Shown here piece by piece: positions 35,201-39,479 of a DNA stretch of 64,000 nt (positions are counted from its first letter, which is position 1; the number at the start of each line of letters is the position of its first letter). The stretch is from Hippasteria phrygiana (taxonomy: Eukaryota > Echinodermata > Asteroidea > Valvatida > Goniasteridae), in NCBI GenBank assembly GCA_037893225.1, contig JAZGUH010000121.1, positions 124,001 to 188,000 of the forward strand, given 5' to 3'. A program made the position numbers and the translations under genes. The notes beneath the pieces were generated by a model. It saw nothing but the letters and a program-made list of their open reading frames with translations, was not told the DNA's origin and did no database searches.

Positions 35201-36821
35201 GGAAAATAACTTTATATAATAACTACAATCTGAAATTCTCCTCCCATGTCACACCAAATGGGGTCATTAGTGTGGATAGACCAATAAATCCTCATATTTA
35301 ACTACACTTACAGTGGCAGAGACTGGGCTTAACACTGTTTTTGAATTTGTGCTTTCTTTTTTATATTCATTGACAGGATCGTGACCTTCATAAAATTGTA
35401 CAGCGTTGGAGATTCAAAACCTGGCCCGAAAGTAAGATTCTTTTCAAGTTACATCTGCTTGTTTGTTTAGGTAGTTGTGAGACATTTTTGTAGAGATCCA
35501 TTCATTTTTTAAGTCATGATAAGGGTGGAAGACCACCTGTTCAAATTGGGACTGTGTATGGGATTTTTGGTCTAGATATACATGCTTCAGGGGTAGATTT
35601 CTTTGGTGAGACATTCCAGATTTCCGGAAGGTTTTTTGAAAGTCTTCTTTTAAGTCTATTTTTTTGCAATTTTGAACTTTTGGAAGAAAATGCAGTTTTT
35701 TAATGTATTTTTCTGCAACGCCATACAAATCTTGTATGGATTTTTCATTTTCATCAAATCTAACCCCTGATGCTTATTGGTCTGTTAACCCTTTCCTTAC
35801 CACATTGTTTATTGGCTTATCTTATATTAAGTACCACATTCTTTGTTCAGTGAAGCGTGGAACCACTTACACAGAAAAAGCATCAGACTGCTTGTTGAAT
35901 GGTTGTATATTCAACCAAAGATTTCACCCTTTAAGAATTGATTGATAGGGAAAATGTTGTGTGTAAAGTTTGTTCCATGAAAATTTCTCTTTCATATGGT
36001 GTAAACAGGAAAGTCATAACTGCTAAAATAGCAAAGTTACGGCTGTTTTCTCTTCTGGCCCACTTTACCAAACAGGAAAGTTTTTTGTCACATGAACCAA
36101 TGGCACTCCATACACATAAATATTGTAATGGTGACACATGAATTTGATAGCACCATAGAGCACCGAAGTCTGATGTCAGTTGGCATGACAACTGGTTTCA
36201 AACAAATGTAAATTTTGACTGTTCCTTTGTTAACAGCCAGTCATGCAAACACATAAAAGTATTCTGGTTCCAAACATTGCATTGACGTCATCACTTTGGT
36301 GCTCTATTGGAAAGATCCGAACAAGCTCTTTCTGTTGGCATATAGATCATGTATGGACAGCGAAAAACACAAGCGCTACAGTTCATTGAAACATAGTGAA
36401 TATATTTGTTGTTTGGATACTCTGGTGTGTAGTTTCCTTGTGGAGTAAACTTGACATTGGTAAGGAAAGGGTTTATAATGTGTATGCTTACGTGGGCGGA
36501 TCATGCCCCTTTTCCATCCTAAATCACCCAAAAACATCAAAATTGTATTTTAATGTAGTCATCATTGTTTTAAAAAATATTCAAAGCATTTTCCTAATTT
36601 GTTTTCTGCGAATCGTTAAAGAGTTGTTCTCCTATCATTGTCCCACAGCCCACTTCTCCACCGTCACTATGGAGATATCCCAGAAGGCCGATTGCGCCAA
36701 GCTGACGCTCACCCAGACCGGCATCCCGGCGGCGGACTTTGACCGAACGAAGGAGGGCTGGAGAAACTACTACTGGCACTCCATCATGCAGACATTTGGC
36801 TATGGGGCTCAACTCTTTTGA
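4390..36821 (+). CDS. AHSA1: Activator of 90-kDa heat shock protein ATPase (AHSA1), gene span lacking first coding exon
   Basis: AHA1 is a cytosolic co-chaperone that binds the Hsp90 middle domain and stimulates its ATPase. Nine exons join in frame: 4390-4469, 20310-20420, 22446-22531, 23554-23674, 24754-24836, 29817-29972, 34051-34152, 35377-35431, 36649-36821. The first five encode the Aha1_N domain (KLIFFYEWHIKLEWEG and EVEIPNLSDEN are diagnostic). The last four encode the C-terminal AHSA1/START-like domain, including DGNVSGEF, RWRFKTWPE and the conserved end FGYGAQLF before TGA. About 322 residues are visible; human AHSA1 has 338. The expected N-terminal exon ending in NNWHW was not found between 1 and 4389 and is probably upstream. 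One intron holds a BEN-domain gene, another a Penelope-like element. AATAAA at 37097 lies in a repeat, so the polyadenylation site is uncertain. Confidence 0.95.
4542..4697 (-). repeat. Solo copy of the Penelope-associated terminal unit (R)
   Basis: Bounded by CAATCGTGGACCTAGG and GGTCCACGATTG, i.e. about 13-bp inverted ends. The interior matches, in reverse, the unit that flanks the reverse transcriptase at 25354-25510 and 28600-29098. Homology extends past the inverted ends (TATATGCCGG before, CACCCGTTTACATGAC after), so the true repeated unit is a little longer. Confidence 0.85.
4700..5100. other. CpG-rich stretch inside AHSA1 intron
   Basis: CpG dinucleotides are visibly denser than in neighbouring intron sequence (for example CACACGCAAGCCGCACGC, CCCGATCGCGATACGGCCG). 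It could be an unmethylated regulatory island or part of a repeat. No exon was found in it. Confidence 0.35.
5183..5219. repeat. (TTGA)n microsatellite
   Basis: A tandem run of TTGA/ATTG units of about nine copies, in intron sequence. Confidence 0.9.
5444..5517. repeat. (ATT)n / TTATATTATTA microsatellite
   Basis: Imperfect ATT trinucleotide repeat broken by TATA and GAA interruptions. Confidence 0.85.
5578..5617. repeat. Short near-perfect hairpin
   Basis: GTGACATTAGGGGGACATT is followed almost at once by its complement AATGTCTCCCTAATGTCAC. It is a compact 19-bp-arm palindrome, probably a foldback remnant. Confidence 0.8.
5874..6022. mobile_element. 150-bp TIR element (GGAAAGAGTTCCATAT), intact copy
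   Basis: Inverted ends GGAAAGAGTTCCATATCTGG and CCGGATATGGAACTCTATCC bound about 150 bp. A second copy, interrupted by a family E element, is at 50647-51071. Confidence 0.8.
6893..7650. repeat. Local direct duplication, one copy interrupted by a MITE
   Basis: The segment from GTAGGTGCCCTCGCAAGCC (6893) to AACATTTGG (about 7373) is repeated at about 7439-7650, with shared blocks such as CCAATCACTCAGACATTTTG. Only the first copy carries the family A MITE at 6961-7240. Confidence 0.8.
6961..7240 (+). mobile_element. TTAA-type MITE, family A, with internal duplication
   Basis: Starts ACCCCTTGAGTACGG (left TTAA degraded) and ends CCGTACGCAAGGGGTTAA. A segment of about 65 bp starting AATCCAACAATGGATTGAAA is present twice inside, as in the copy at 9487-9776. 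Confidence 0.85.
7944..8057. repeat. Foldback element (TAGCCTTTAGTCAAGGCGCG)
   Basis: TAGCCTTTAGTCAAGGCGCG at the left is matched by the inverted CGCGCTTTGACTAAAGGCTA at the right, with an arm of about 28 bp and roughly 57 bp between the arms. Probably a MITE. Confidence 0.8.
8679..8805. repeat. 23-bp minisatellite with palindromic unit
   Basis: The unit GGTGGGGACACCCCACC plus TTATAG is tandemly repeated about five times. Each unit is itself a 7-bp-arm hairpin (GGTGGGG ACA CCCCACC). The last full unit has CTCCCCC in place of CACCCC. Confidence 0.9.
9487..9776 (+). mobile_element. TTAA-type MITE, family A, with internal duplication
   Basis: Bounded by TTAACCCCTTGAGTACGG and ATACGCAAGAGGTTAA. 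It shares the internal tandem duplication seen at 6961-7240, so these two copies form a subfamily. Confidence 0.85.
10259..10619 (+). CDS. BEN gene exon 1
   Basis: An open frame of about 120 codons ends at the donor TGTCAG/GTAAGC. It holds the GGEIVEVNWEGQLLPCEIL segment. No homologue of the N-terminal 80 residues is recognised. Confidence 0.65.
10259..14233 (+). CDS. BEN-domain protein gene nested in AHSA1 intron
   Basis: Six exons join in frame to about 406 residues: 10259-10619, 11531-11598, 12105-12181, 12569-12638, 13152-13244, 13682-14233. The C-terminal part (about residues 316-402) resembles a BEN domain: an ALTLVRQLFSKREM helix, a KIKLDPTRMELVKSEV helix and a WKRECFRAIDEGCRR end. 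BEN domains bind DNA or bridge chromatin factors; a nuclear role is inferred. Before it are a predicted helical stretch (MLEKIARQVNDLWQL) and acidic and Ser/Lys-rich linkers. Exon 1 contains GGEIVEVNWEGQLLPCEIL, which could be a small Tudor-like barrel (weak). A 42-bp tandem duplication lies inside the BEN domain. The start ATG at 10259 is the first in its frame. AATAAA at 14527 follows the stop. The exon 12105 donor is uncertain. Confidence 0.75.
11531..11598 (+). CDS. BEN gene exon 2 (Ser/Lys-rich)
   Basis: The acceptor is ATGCAAAAG and the donor AAG/GTAAAG. It encodes SSGKSGSASVAASKPKAK. It resembles exon 3 in sequence, including the donor region. A second possible donor lies 5 bases downstream. 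Confidence 0.6.
12105..12181 (+). CDS. BEN gene exon 3 (duplicate of exon 2)
   Basis: The acceptor is ATAAACAG. It encodes AKSKSGSSSGVAPSKLKYK. To keep frame with exon 4 it must use the second donor GTTAA/GTAACA; the first donor AAG/GTTAAG would lead to a stop in exon 4. Confidence 0.55.
12569..12638 (+). CDS. BEN gene exon 4
   Basis: The acceptor is TTATTTAG and the donor CCTGTG/GTGAGT. The only frame that joins exon 5 in phase encodes ERRRHRYFFRVFADEDNPIQ. Confidence 0.55.
13152..13244 (+). CDS. BEN gene exon 5 (acidic)
   Basis: The acceptor is TTCACACAG and the donor CCG/GTAAGA, both phase 0. It encodes an acidic linker containing SDDGAESSEDVMEVEG. Confidence 0.65.
13682..14233 (+). CDS. 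BEN gene last exon with BEN domain
   Basis: The acceptor is AAATACAG and the stop is TAA. It encodes a basic Ser/Thr-rich region, a helix (MLEKIARQVNDLWQL) and the BEN domain with a duplicated KGKIKLxPTRMELV block. Confidence 0.8.
   Translation, partial: ESIMWSPLRGLSSTPVSGRRGTPASRRDSETMLEKIARQVNDLWQLKFGDQPEESETINSDTQTRPPTPDSLTSLSSETVVKLRQESSSAQNFALTLVRQLFSKREMQMGNCRGVKGKIKLHPTRMELVKGKIKLDPTRMELVKSEVSRHPDVVPGKFETFWKRECFRAIDEGCRRLNRYKKL
14028..14111 (+). repeat. 42-bp in-frame tandem duplication inside BEN domain
   Basis: Two adjacent 42-bp copies, both containing CCAACCCGTATGGAATTGGT, encode GKIKLHPTRMELVK and GKIKLDPTRMELVK. They differ at only a few bases, so the duplication is recent. Confidence 0.9.
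14534..16030. other. No gene recognised (intron of AHSA1)
   Basis: AT-rich sequence with TACATGTACATG motifs and a poly-C tract near 15639-15656. Open frames here are short and without recognisable domains. Confidence 0.5.
16036..16153 (+). mobile_element. Right-end fragment of CAGAGCTGCC-terminated element
   Basis: CACACAAAAAAAGCATAGCG through CGTACTGGTTGGCAGCTCTG matches the right end of the full element at 37725-39470. No left end is visible nearby. Confidence 0.7.
17046..17460. mobile_element. TIR element (TAGTCTGGTTCC)
   Basis: TAGTCTGGTTCC at the left is matched by inverted GGAACCAGACTA at the right; CTCGCG/CTCGCA flank both sides. Similar CTGGTTCCCTGAC ends occur near 13520, 42890, 45820 and 46550, so this is a family of ends. 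Confidence 0.6.
17820..18006 (+). mobile_element. TTAA-type MITE, family B
   Basis: Starts TTAACCCCTTGCCACTGG and ends CGGTGTCAAGGGGTTAA. The interior retains TTTTCAATCCATTATTG-like sequence related to family A. Confidence 0.75.
18357..18974. mobile_element. hAT-like element rich in GACTTG repeats, split by a MITE
   Basis: Both ends carry runs of TTGACTTGAGACTTGACTTG-like repeats (18357-18436 and 18852-18960), and the right end is TTGGTTACAACACTG, the same CAGTGTTGT terminus as the element at 57200-58016. The family A MITE at 18452-18631 lies inside. The left terminus is not clear. Confidence 0.5.
18452..18631 (+). mobile_element. TTAA-type MITE, family A, internally deleted
   Basis: Bounded by TTAACCCCTTGAG and CCGTACGCAAGGGGTTAA. 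It lacks the GGCCTGGTGGCAC segment present in other copies. Confidence 0.8.
19131..19305 (+). mobile_element. TTAA-type element, diverged family E
   Basis: Starts TTAACCCTAACTACCCC and ends GGGGGTTGAGGTTAA. It shares GCATTGGCACTATCACTT and CACAGTGTTGGA-like blocks with 3551-3771. Confidence 0.7.
19395..19850. repeat. GAATATTCGAATA-rich hAT-like remnant
   Basis: Repeated GAATATTCGAATAT motifs end in TATTCGGGACAACCCTAAT. The inverse AGGGTTGTCCCGAATA looks like a hAT-type terminus. The left end is unclear, so the extent is uncertain. Confidence 0.4.
20030..20255 (-). mobile_element. tRNA-derived SINE
   Basis: Read on the minus strand, the head carries an A-box TTGGTGTAGTGGTT and a B-box GGTTCGATTCC at the usual spacing, followed by a SINE-like body. 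An exon-like open stretch (EFREDDEGN) in the tail is not part of AHSA1. Confidence 0.75.
20310..20420 (+). CDS. AHSA1: AHSA1 exon (Aha1_N core)
   Basis: Encodes GEASASNRKAKLIFFYEWHI, the most conserved Aha1_N segment. The acceptor is CTTGTCAG and the donor GGAAG/GTACTC. Confidence 0.96.
20646..20875. repeat. Foldback element with about 70-bp arms
   Basis: TTTTTCAAAACGCTGGCTTC through GAATAACTGAGAAGCAAAC is mirrored by GTTTGCTTCTCAGTTATTC through GAAGCCAGCGTTTCGAAAAA. The arms contain degenerate CTTCGG/CTTCGTC repeats. No coding capacity is seen. Confidence 0.85.
21673..21735. repeat. Hairpin with 25-bp arms
   Basis: ATGGCCGCCAATATGCTTGT is mirrored by ACAAGCATGTTGGCGGCCAT around a short AT-rich loop. 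Confidence 0.85.
22117..22254. mobile_element. TTAA-type element (TTAACCCTCCTACT)
   Basis: Bounded by TTAACCCTCC and GGAGGGTTAA, with internal inverted AACCTATCGA and TCGATAGGTT. Same terminal style as families A-E but an unrelated interior. Confidence 0.7.
22446..22531 (+). CDS. AHSA1: AHSA1 exon
   Basis: Encodes KGEVEIPNLSDENNLDQID, matching the EIPNLS motif of the family. The donor is GAT/GTAAGT. Confidence 0.95.
23337..23452. repeat. 15-bp minisatellite GGTCTCGAGCCACCA
   Basis: About seven tandem copies of GGTCTCGAGCCACCA. The GGTCTCGAG core recalls the repeats in the hAT-like element at 57200-58016, and more GGTCTCGG lies at 22730-23010, so this is probably the remnant of a related element. 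Confidence 0.85.
23554..23674 (+). CDS. AHSA1: AHSA1 exon
   Basis: Encodes SRILKEIMRNEGTQLIREQI and KYISFLKQ, matching the ILKDLM...VREALGDYLK helix region. The acceptor is ATGAATAG and the donor CAGG/GTAAGG. Confidence 0.94.
23818..24449. mobile_element. TIR element carrying a 22-bp minisatellite
   Basis: TAGGGCCGGTCTGCATACCG at the left is mirrored by CATACCGGGAGACTGTATAC...CCGGCCCTA at the right (arm about 31 bp). Inside, GGTATTATACCCCTCCCCGGAC repeats about seven times at 23868-24030. Confidence 0.75.
24754..24836 (+). CDS. AHSA1: AHSA1 exon (end of Aha1_N and linker)
   Basis: Encodes DLSKGMILPSTETQKD, matching the TGMILPT motif that ends the N domain, followed by a Ser/Thr-rich linker. 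The acceptor is TTGCAAAG and the donor AAAG/GTACTC. Confidence 0.93.
25127..25332. repeat. 15-bp minisatellite CCCCATCCACTAACC
   Basis: About thirteen tandem copies immediately upstream of the Penelope-like element. A variant CCCCATCCACTCACC occurs in the spacers between the element's terminal units, so the array likely expanded from that spacer. Confidence 0.95.
25582..27984 (+). CDS. Penelope-type reverse transcriptase with C-terminal GIY-YIG endonuclease
   Basis: The 800-residue frame holds the Penelope RT signature in order: IIIKPADKGSAVVIMDR, FYLLPKIHKAGNPGRPIVSG, GTFDVSSLYTNIP, GTAMGTRMAPSFACLFMGDL and the catalytic WRYIDDVFF. The C-terminus has NVIYLISCRVCGIQYVGET followed by KKRFYGHRS, the GIY-YIG endonuclease core typical of Penelope. 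After about 27930 the conserved tail moves to another frame (FNLPNHSISDM and further, ending at about 28111), consistent with loss of one base. The copy is therefore slightly broken although recent. The first codons come from the R2 unit, so the true start may be downstream. Confidence 0.93.
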   Translation: MDLPLFLSPPLQRRWNQILHGTSIKLINVLSQQCQTTLQNLHQNIAHLDSELRSSCSDTRYSKFHDEIDKSVSNLDSVLLNRRNKKIGGLLTKQHQRRQRRFRRPRSQSTPPPPSNTVVNLSSSSISDAEHKLLSKDLNFCPTPHTVNQVELSQDLTEYYRRIRLREFFLDSDRCDPEPFRVKSTWVPPKNRVPALETYVQVTNPDNFVHRTHDNLRSEERLALNALRSRTDIIIKPADKGSAVVIMDRHQYIDEAHRQLNNHTNYICLDSDPTGTFSQEIQQVLEDMRSRDQLSKKAHKFLSPSDCRTARFYLLPKIHKAGNPGRPIVSGNGSPTERISLFIDSFLKPLVPQMPSYIHDTPDFLRKLEGIKNKIPSTAIIGTFDVSSLYTNIPHEEGIRACSSALAKAGHTTPPISDIGTLMRLVLTKNNFSFLGKHYLQVHGTAMGTRMAPSFACLFMGDLEERMLASAPCRPWVWWRYIDDVFFIWTSDQDSLETFINHINSFHRTIKFTSEYSVHQTNFQDVTIRKEDNSVTTDLYSKPTDTHQYLHSSSCHPRHCKTGIAFSQALRLRRICSNNSDFSHHVQVLKNNLVARGHSSRQVQHAIARAKSITRDLALKEKMPSTNADPKIPLVTTFHPSLPPLRKITNDNHHILHTSDRLARAAPDNPVLAYRRPRNLRDLIVRAEVPTLAASPPIQHGTFKCDSRCVVCQTHMQESDSFSGHSSGTTHRTNGNITCNTSNVIYLISCRVCGIQYVGETKNMLKKRFYGHRSTVNTKKMDTPSLLVIISTCLTIPFLI
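27930..28111 (+). pseudogene. Frameshifted C-terminal tail of the Penelope ORF
   Basis: From about 27937 the reading continues in a different frame for about 58 codons to a TAA at 28111, with the basic tail RLSREKVWMKRL typical of Penelope ORFs. A single-base deletion explains it. Confidence 0.75.
28541..28575 (+). ncRNA. Possible degenerate hammerhead-like hairpin
   Basis: CTTTGAGAAA is followed by the hairpin GAACTT-GCTT-AAGTTC and then directly by GAAA. This resembles the CUGAUGA / stem II / GAAA core of hammerhead ribozymes known in Penelope-like elements, but the first core strand is degenerate. It sits just before the 3' terminal units, where such a motif could be expected. Confidence 0.25.
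29391..29536. repeat. Nested foldback (GGAAAAGTTATGTAGCGC)
   Basis: Outer arms AAAAGTTATGTAGCGCTTTA and CTAAAGTGCTACATAACTTT enclose inner arms GCTTTCATAGCAA...CTACTTCAT / ATGAAGTAG...GCTATGAAAGC. Confidence 0.8.
29571..29756. mobile_element. Small hAT-like element (CAGTGATGTAGTCGAGACC)
   Basis: Left end CAGTGATGTAGTCGAGACCA and right end TGGTCTTGACTACACTTT are inverted. The ends resemble those at 57200-58016. It ends about 60 bp before an AHSA1 exon. Confidence 0.6.
29817..29972 (+). CDS. AHSA1: AHSA1 exon (start of C-terminal AHSA1 domain)
   Basis: Encodes GVKIDTRKLTLTEEF and CSAEELYQTLTDPQ, the first strand and helix of the C-terminal START-like domain. The acceptor is TTCCTAG and the donor CAG/GTAAGG. 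Confidence 0.96.
30255..30463 (+). mobile_element. 210-bp TIR element (AAGCCAGTTCGGTAT), copy 1
   Basis: Inverted ends ATAAGCCAGTTCGGTAT and ATACTGAACTGGCTTAT, probably with a TA target. Copy 2 lies in reverse at 59351-59569, sharing CGCCCATTCTGATTGAATTT. Confidence 0.8.
30721..31005. repeat. Interspersed repeat, copy 2 (copy 1 at 40-306)
   Basis: Homologous to 40-306 along its length, with an insertion of about 25 bp after CAATCCCACTGGTA. Confidence 0.8.
31356..32446. mobile_element. hAT-like element (CAGGGTTCGAAATTC)
   Basis: CAGGGTTCGAAATTC at the left is mirrored by GAATTTCAAACCTTG at the right. Interior GGCCAAGGCCATTTTGGCC and GGCAGTGGCCGTCG blocks recall the element at 38301-38989. 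No clear target duplication. Confidence 0.5.
32576..32788 (-). mobile_element. TTAA-type MITE, family A (reverse)
   Basis: Bounded by TTAACCCTTAGCGTACGG and GTACTCAAGGGGTTAA; the interior is the reverse complement of the 2661-2876 copy. Confidence 0.85.
32811..33006 (-). mobile_element. TTAA-type MITE, family B (reverse)
   Basis: Starts TTAACCCTTTCTGACTGG and ends CATATTCAAGAGGTTAA, with the shared ACAATGGATTGAGTATGCAC-like core. Confidence 0.7.
33269..33930. mobile_element. TIR element (GCCGTGTTTCCATTGGACTT)
   Basis: GCCGTGTTTCCATTGGACTT at the left is mirrored by AAGTCCAATGCAAACACGGC at the right. CCCATTGGACT motifs recur inside. It lies close upstream of an AHSA1 exon. Confidence 0.75.
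34051..34152 (+). CDS. AHSA1: AHSA1 exon
   Basis: Encodes GGTFVLFDGNVSGEFVSL; DGNVSGEF is a family signature. The acceptor is TTATCCAG and the donor TTG/GTAAGT. Confidence 0.97.
34178..34295 (+). repeat. Degraded copy of Penelope terminal unit R
   Basis: AACTTTTTCGGAAGGCTCCC and the following TTTGTACACG...TCAATCGCGG match unit R with substitutions and deletions. Confidence 0.6.
34300..35376. other. Intron sequence without recognised elements
   Basis: AT-rich AHSA1 intron. No open frame or repeat that I can name. Confidence 0.5.
35377..35431 (+). CDS. AHSA1: AHSA1 exon
   Basis: Encodes DRDLHKIVQRWRFKTWPE, matching the KWRFKSWPE motif. The donor is GAAA/GTAAGA. Confidence 0.95.
35785..36475. 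mobile_element. 690-bp TTAA-type element (TTAACCCTTTCCTTACC)
   Basis: TTAACCCTTTCCTTACC at the left is mirrored by GGTAAGGAAAGGGTTTA at the right. It is the longest TTAA-type element here. No transposase is recognisable inside. Confidence 0.7.
36649..36821 (+). CDS. AHSA1: AHSA1 last coding exon
   Basis: Encodes HFSTVTMEI through the conserved GIPAADFDRTKEGWRNYYW and the end FGYGAQLF, then TGA. The acceptor is TGTCCCACAG. Confidence 0.97.
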
Positions 36822-36941
36822 TGTCGGCTTTGGTCAGCTCATGTCACAGCTCATGTATCATGTATCATGTACCGACTTAAGTTATTATCAAACAAACCAC
36901 ATTGGAAACTGACTGGGTAAGGGAGTGTTTCATATTGTCCA

Positions 36942-37529
36942 GCAGCCGATTTCACGAAACTGTGTGCAACTTACGCCATGGCGTAGGACTTGCGATCCAT
37001 TTCACGAAACAGTGCGTAGCTGCGCAATGTTTTATTTGTTTTATACATCGTGGACGAGGCTGAATGCCGCTTTTACGACGACTGATTTAGTACAACAATA
37101 AAAATACATGGAACAGTTGTTAAATTGAACTGTGGGGCGCCATTTTGAAACTTTTCACTTTTGAAACTTTGCTCCGAAAAAAAATTGATGGCAACTTTCG
37201 GGAAATATCTCACAGGTAAACCTGCAGCGAATGATCATTTCATTACTCTCTGAAATAATCTAGTGAGTTTAATAAATGATTTGAGCAACTAACGGCTCTA
37301 CTATGCTCACGCTCAGCTAGCTAAGTCATCATTTCGGTGTTTGTGCGGACAACTTAAGCCACCTAAAACGAGTGCATAAGTTATGCCATAATTTGTGGTG
37401 CAAGTCAACGACTTACGCACCTTTCGTGAAATATATTTTAAAAATGTAACAGATGTTGCGCAACTTACGCAATAAATTGTGGCGCAAGTAGAGTTACGCA
37501 ATTGCGCAAGATTTCATGAAATCGGCTGC
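36942..37529. mobile_element. TIR element (GCAGCCGATTTCACGAAAC)
   Basis: GCAGCCGATTTCACGAAAC at the left is mirrored by ATTTCATGAAATCGGCTGC at the right. ACTTACGCA/TGCGCAA motifs recur inside. It lies where the AHSA1 3' UTR would be, and AATAAA at 37097 falls inside it. Confidence 0.7.
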
Positions 37530-37530
37530 A

Positions 37531-37588
37531 GGTGCGGTATGATTGCGGTACCGCTGTTTTTCTGTGCGGCACTGCATTCCATACCTTA
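37531..37588. repeat. Short repeat shared with 62274-62330
   Basis: GATTGCGGTACCGCTGTTTT and flanking bases are common to both sites. The core GCGGTACCGC is a palindrome. Confidence 0.7.
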
Positions 37589-37724
37589 TCATCTACACAG
37601 AATGATTAGCCAGAGAGCTGACAGATTAGTTGATCCACAATTGGATTCTTTTGTAAAGCACCGGCGGCCAGTAGACCACACACTCTTCATGAATATTGCT
37701 GTAATTAAACTGCAAAAACACAGC

Positions 37725-39470
37725 CAGAGCTGCCAACCTTTTCAAAACTCATTTCAGTATTCAGAAAGCAAAAAATCAGTATTTTGCTCAGAAAATACAT
37801 ATTTTTAATGGAATTTAAACATTACCTGAAAGTCAGATTCTTTCCAGGCAGGATAGTCCACACGGACCACTGTAACGACGATGGTCCGTTTAATCAATAA
37901 ACTAATATACTAAAAAAAAAAAACAGTATAATTAATATATAACAATAATTAATATAAAACTGACTTGTTTTGCGGTCACCATATCACAAACTGCTCGCAC
38001 AGAGTCACTGTGCCGTGGTACGATAAAGTATTACATGCCGTACATACAGCAGGACGGCATACCCAGCCAACTGGCAGCCCCATGCAAGGTGCGTTACCAC
38101 AACACATTGGCCACAAGTGGAATTATCCACACATTCTCAACAACACATCCTTGTGGAGTCAAGTCTTTGTCTTCTCCTTTGTTCCTGTATATAAACCCAC
38201 TTTCTACACCTATTCCCTGCCGAGACATCGCCTGGCCTCTTTAGAAATACCCTGTGGAGACCTTTTCACTCTTTTGTCTCCACCGGGTACACACATACAT
38301 CAGGCCTCAAATTTAACGGCGGCCACGATGGCCAGTGCCGTCGATGCCCTTCACAAAATCGCACTCTTCACGGCCAGTCTTGCCGTGCCCTTTTCCCAAC
38401 TGGCCGTAGTGCCCTCGTTGCCGGCCCACGCCGGTATGTACTACATGTACGTACGGCTGCTGCAGCATGCATACGACACACGAAGCTTGATATAGACTGG
38501 TTTCGATAATTTCGAATGCAGGGGGCAGAATCCAGATTTAATCTTAAGCATGTACACACACGGTACGGCCAAGTTCAATCAGCGATCCTGTGCCTGGTAC
38601 CCAGGTTATATTTTTTGCATAGGTTACCAGGCAAAATCAACCAAGTTGATTGTCGCGTTCGGGCTTTTATCATGGAGTTGTGTACGTGCGACGCGCGCAT
38701 GGCATCATTCATTGTATGACCAATGTATTGTGTGTTGTTTATAATACATGTAATAACCTGAACTATCAAGTTTGTAAGAATGCCACGAAAAGATCAATTA
38801 AAGCGACAAACATTCATGTAAATGTACATGCATCTGTGGAGTTTTACAGGGCTTCACAGAATATTTCTAATAGAAGTAATATGACTGGCCTCCGTGTCCT
38901 TTAATAAAAAAACTGCCATTGGCCTGCCAAATTTTTCATTATCGAAGGCAAAATGGCCGTGCCCTAGAAAATCTTAAATTTGAGGCCTGCATACACTCAA
39001 CCACTGGTCCACTTCTTGTCGCAATTTATCGAAAGTTTTGATTGAAATAGATGACTATCCTTGTTGATCCAACTGTTTGTTGGTTATCGGTGGGATTTTG
39101 TGGGCGAATCTCGTCGAGTATGAGGTTCCAAAATCATTTTGCAATTGCATGTAAGCATGCGTGTCTAGCTACTGGACTTGACACACGGGCATTCTTCACT
39201 ACATGCAAGCGGAACCCGACTTTGAATTTCGGTGTTGCATGATATAAAGTCCCCCAAACAACATACTCGCTCTGCACAATACGCAGGCTCAAAAGAGTCA
39301 CACACAAAAAAGCATAGCGCGGAAAACGGGGACAATTTCACATGCCTGATTATTATGGTCGGATTTCACAAAATCCGTATTTTTAAACCCAAATTTGTAC
39401 TTCCCTATTTCTCATGAATTTCCGTAGTGGCGTAAGAAATACGGAAAATCCGTACTGGTTGGCAGCTCTG
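37725..39470. mobile_element. 1.75-kb TIR element (CAGAGCTGCCAACC) with 6-bp target duplication
   Basis: CAGAGCTGCCAACC at the left is mirrored by GGTTGGCAGCTCTG at the right. CACAGC directly flanks both ends (37719-37724 and 39471-39476). A second element (38301-38989) is nested in it. No transposase is recognised. Confidence 0.8.
38301..38989. mobile_element. hAT-like element (CAGGCCTCAAATTTAA), nested
   Basis: CAGGCCTCAAATTTAA at the left is mirrored by TTAAATTTGAGGCCTG at the right. The flanks ACATACAT and CATACACT are similar, which suggests a damaged target duplication. Confidence 0.7.
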
Positions 39471-39479
39471 CACAGCGTT

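Noticed and set aside
37965..38495. 176-codon open frame
   Set aside because: It spans the border of a nested transposon (38301) and has no recognisable domain or codon pattern.
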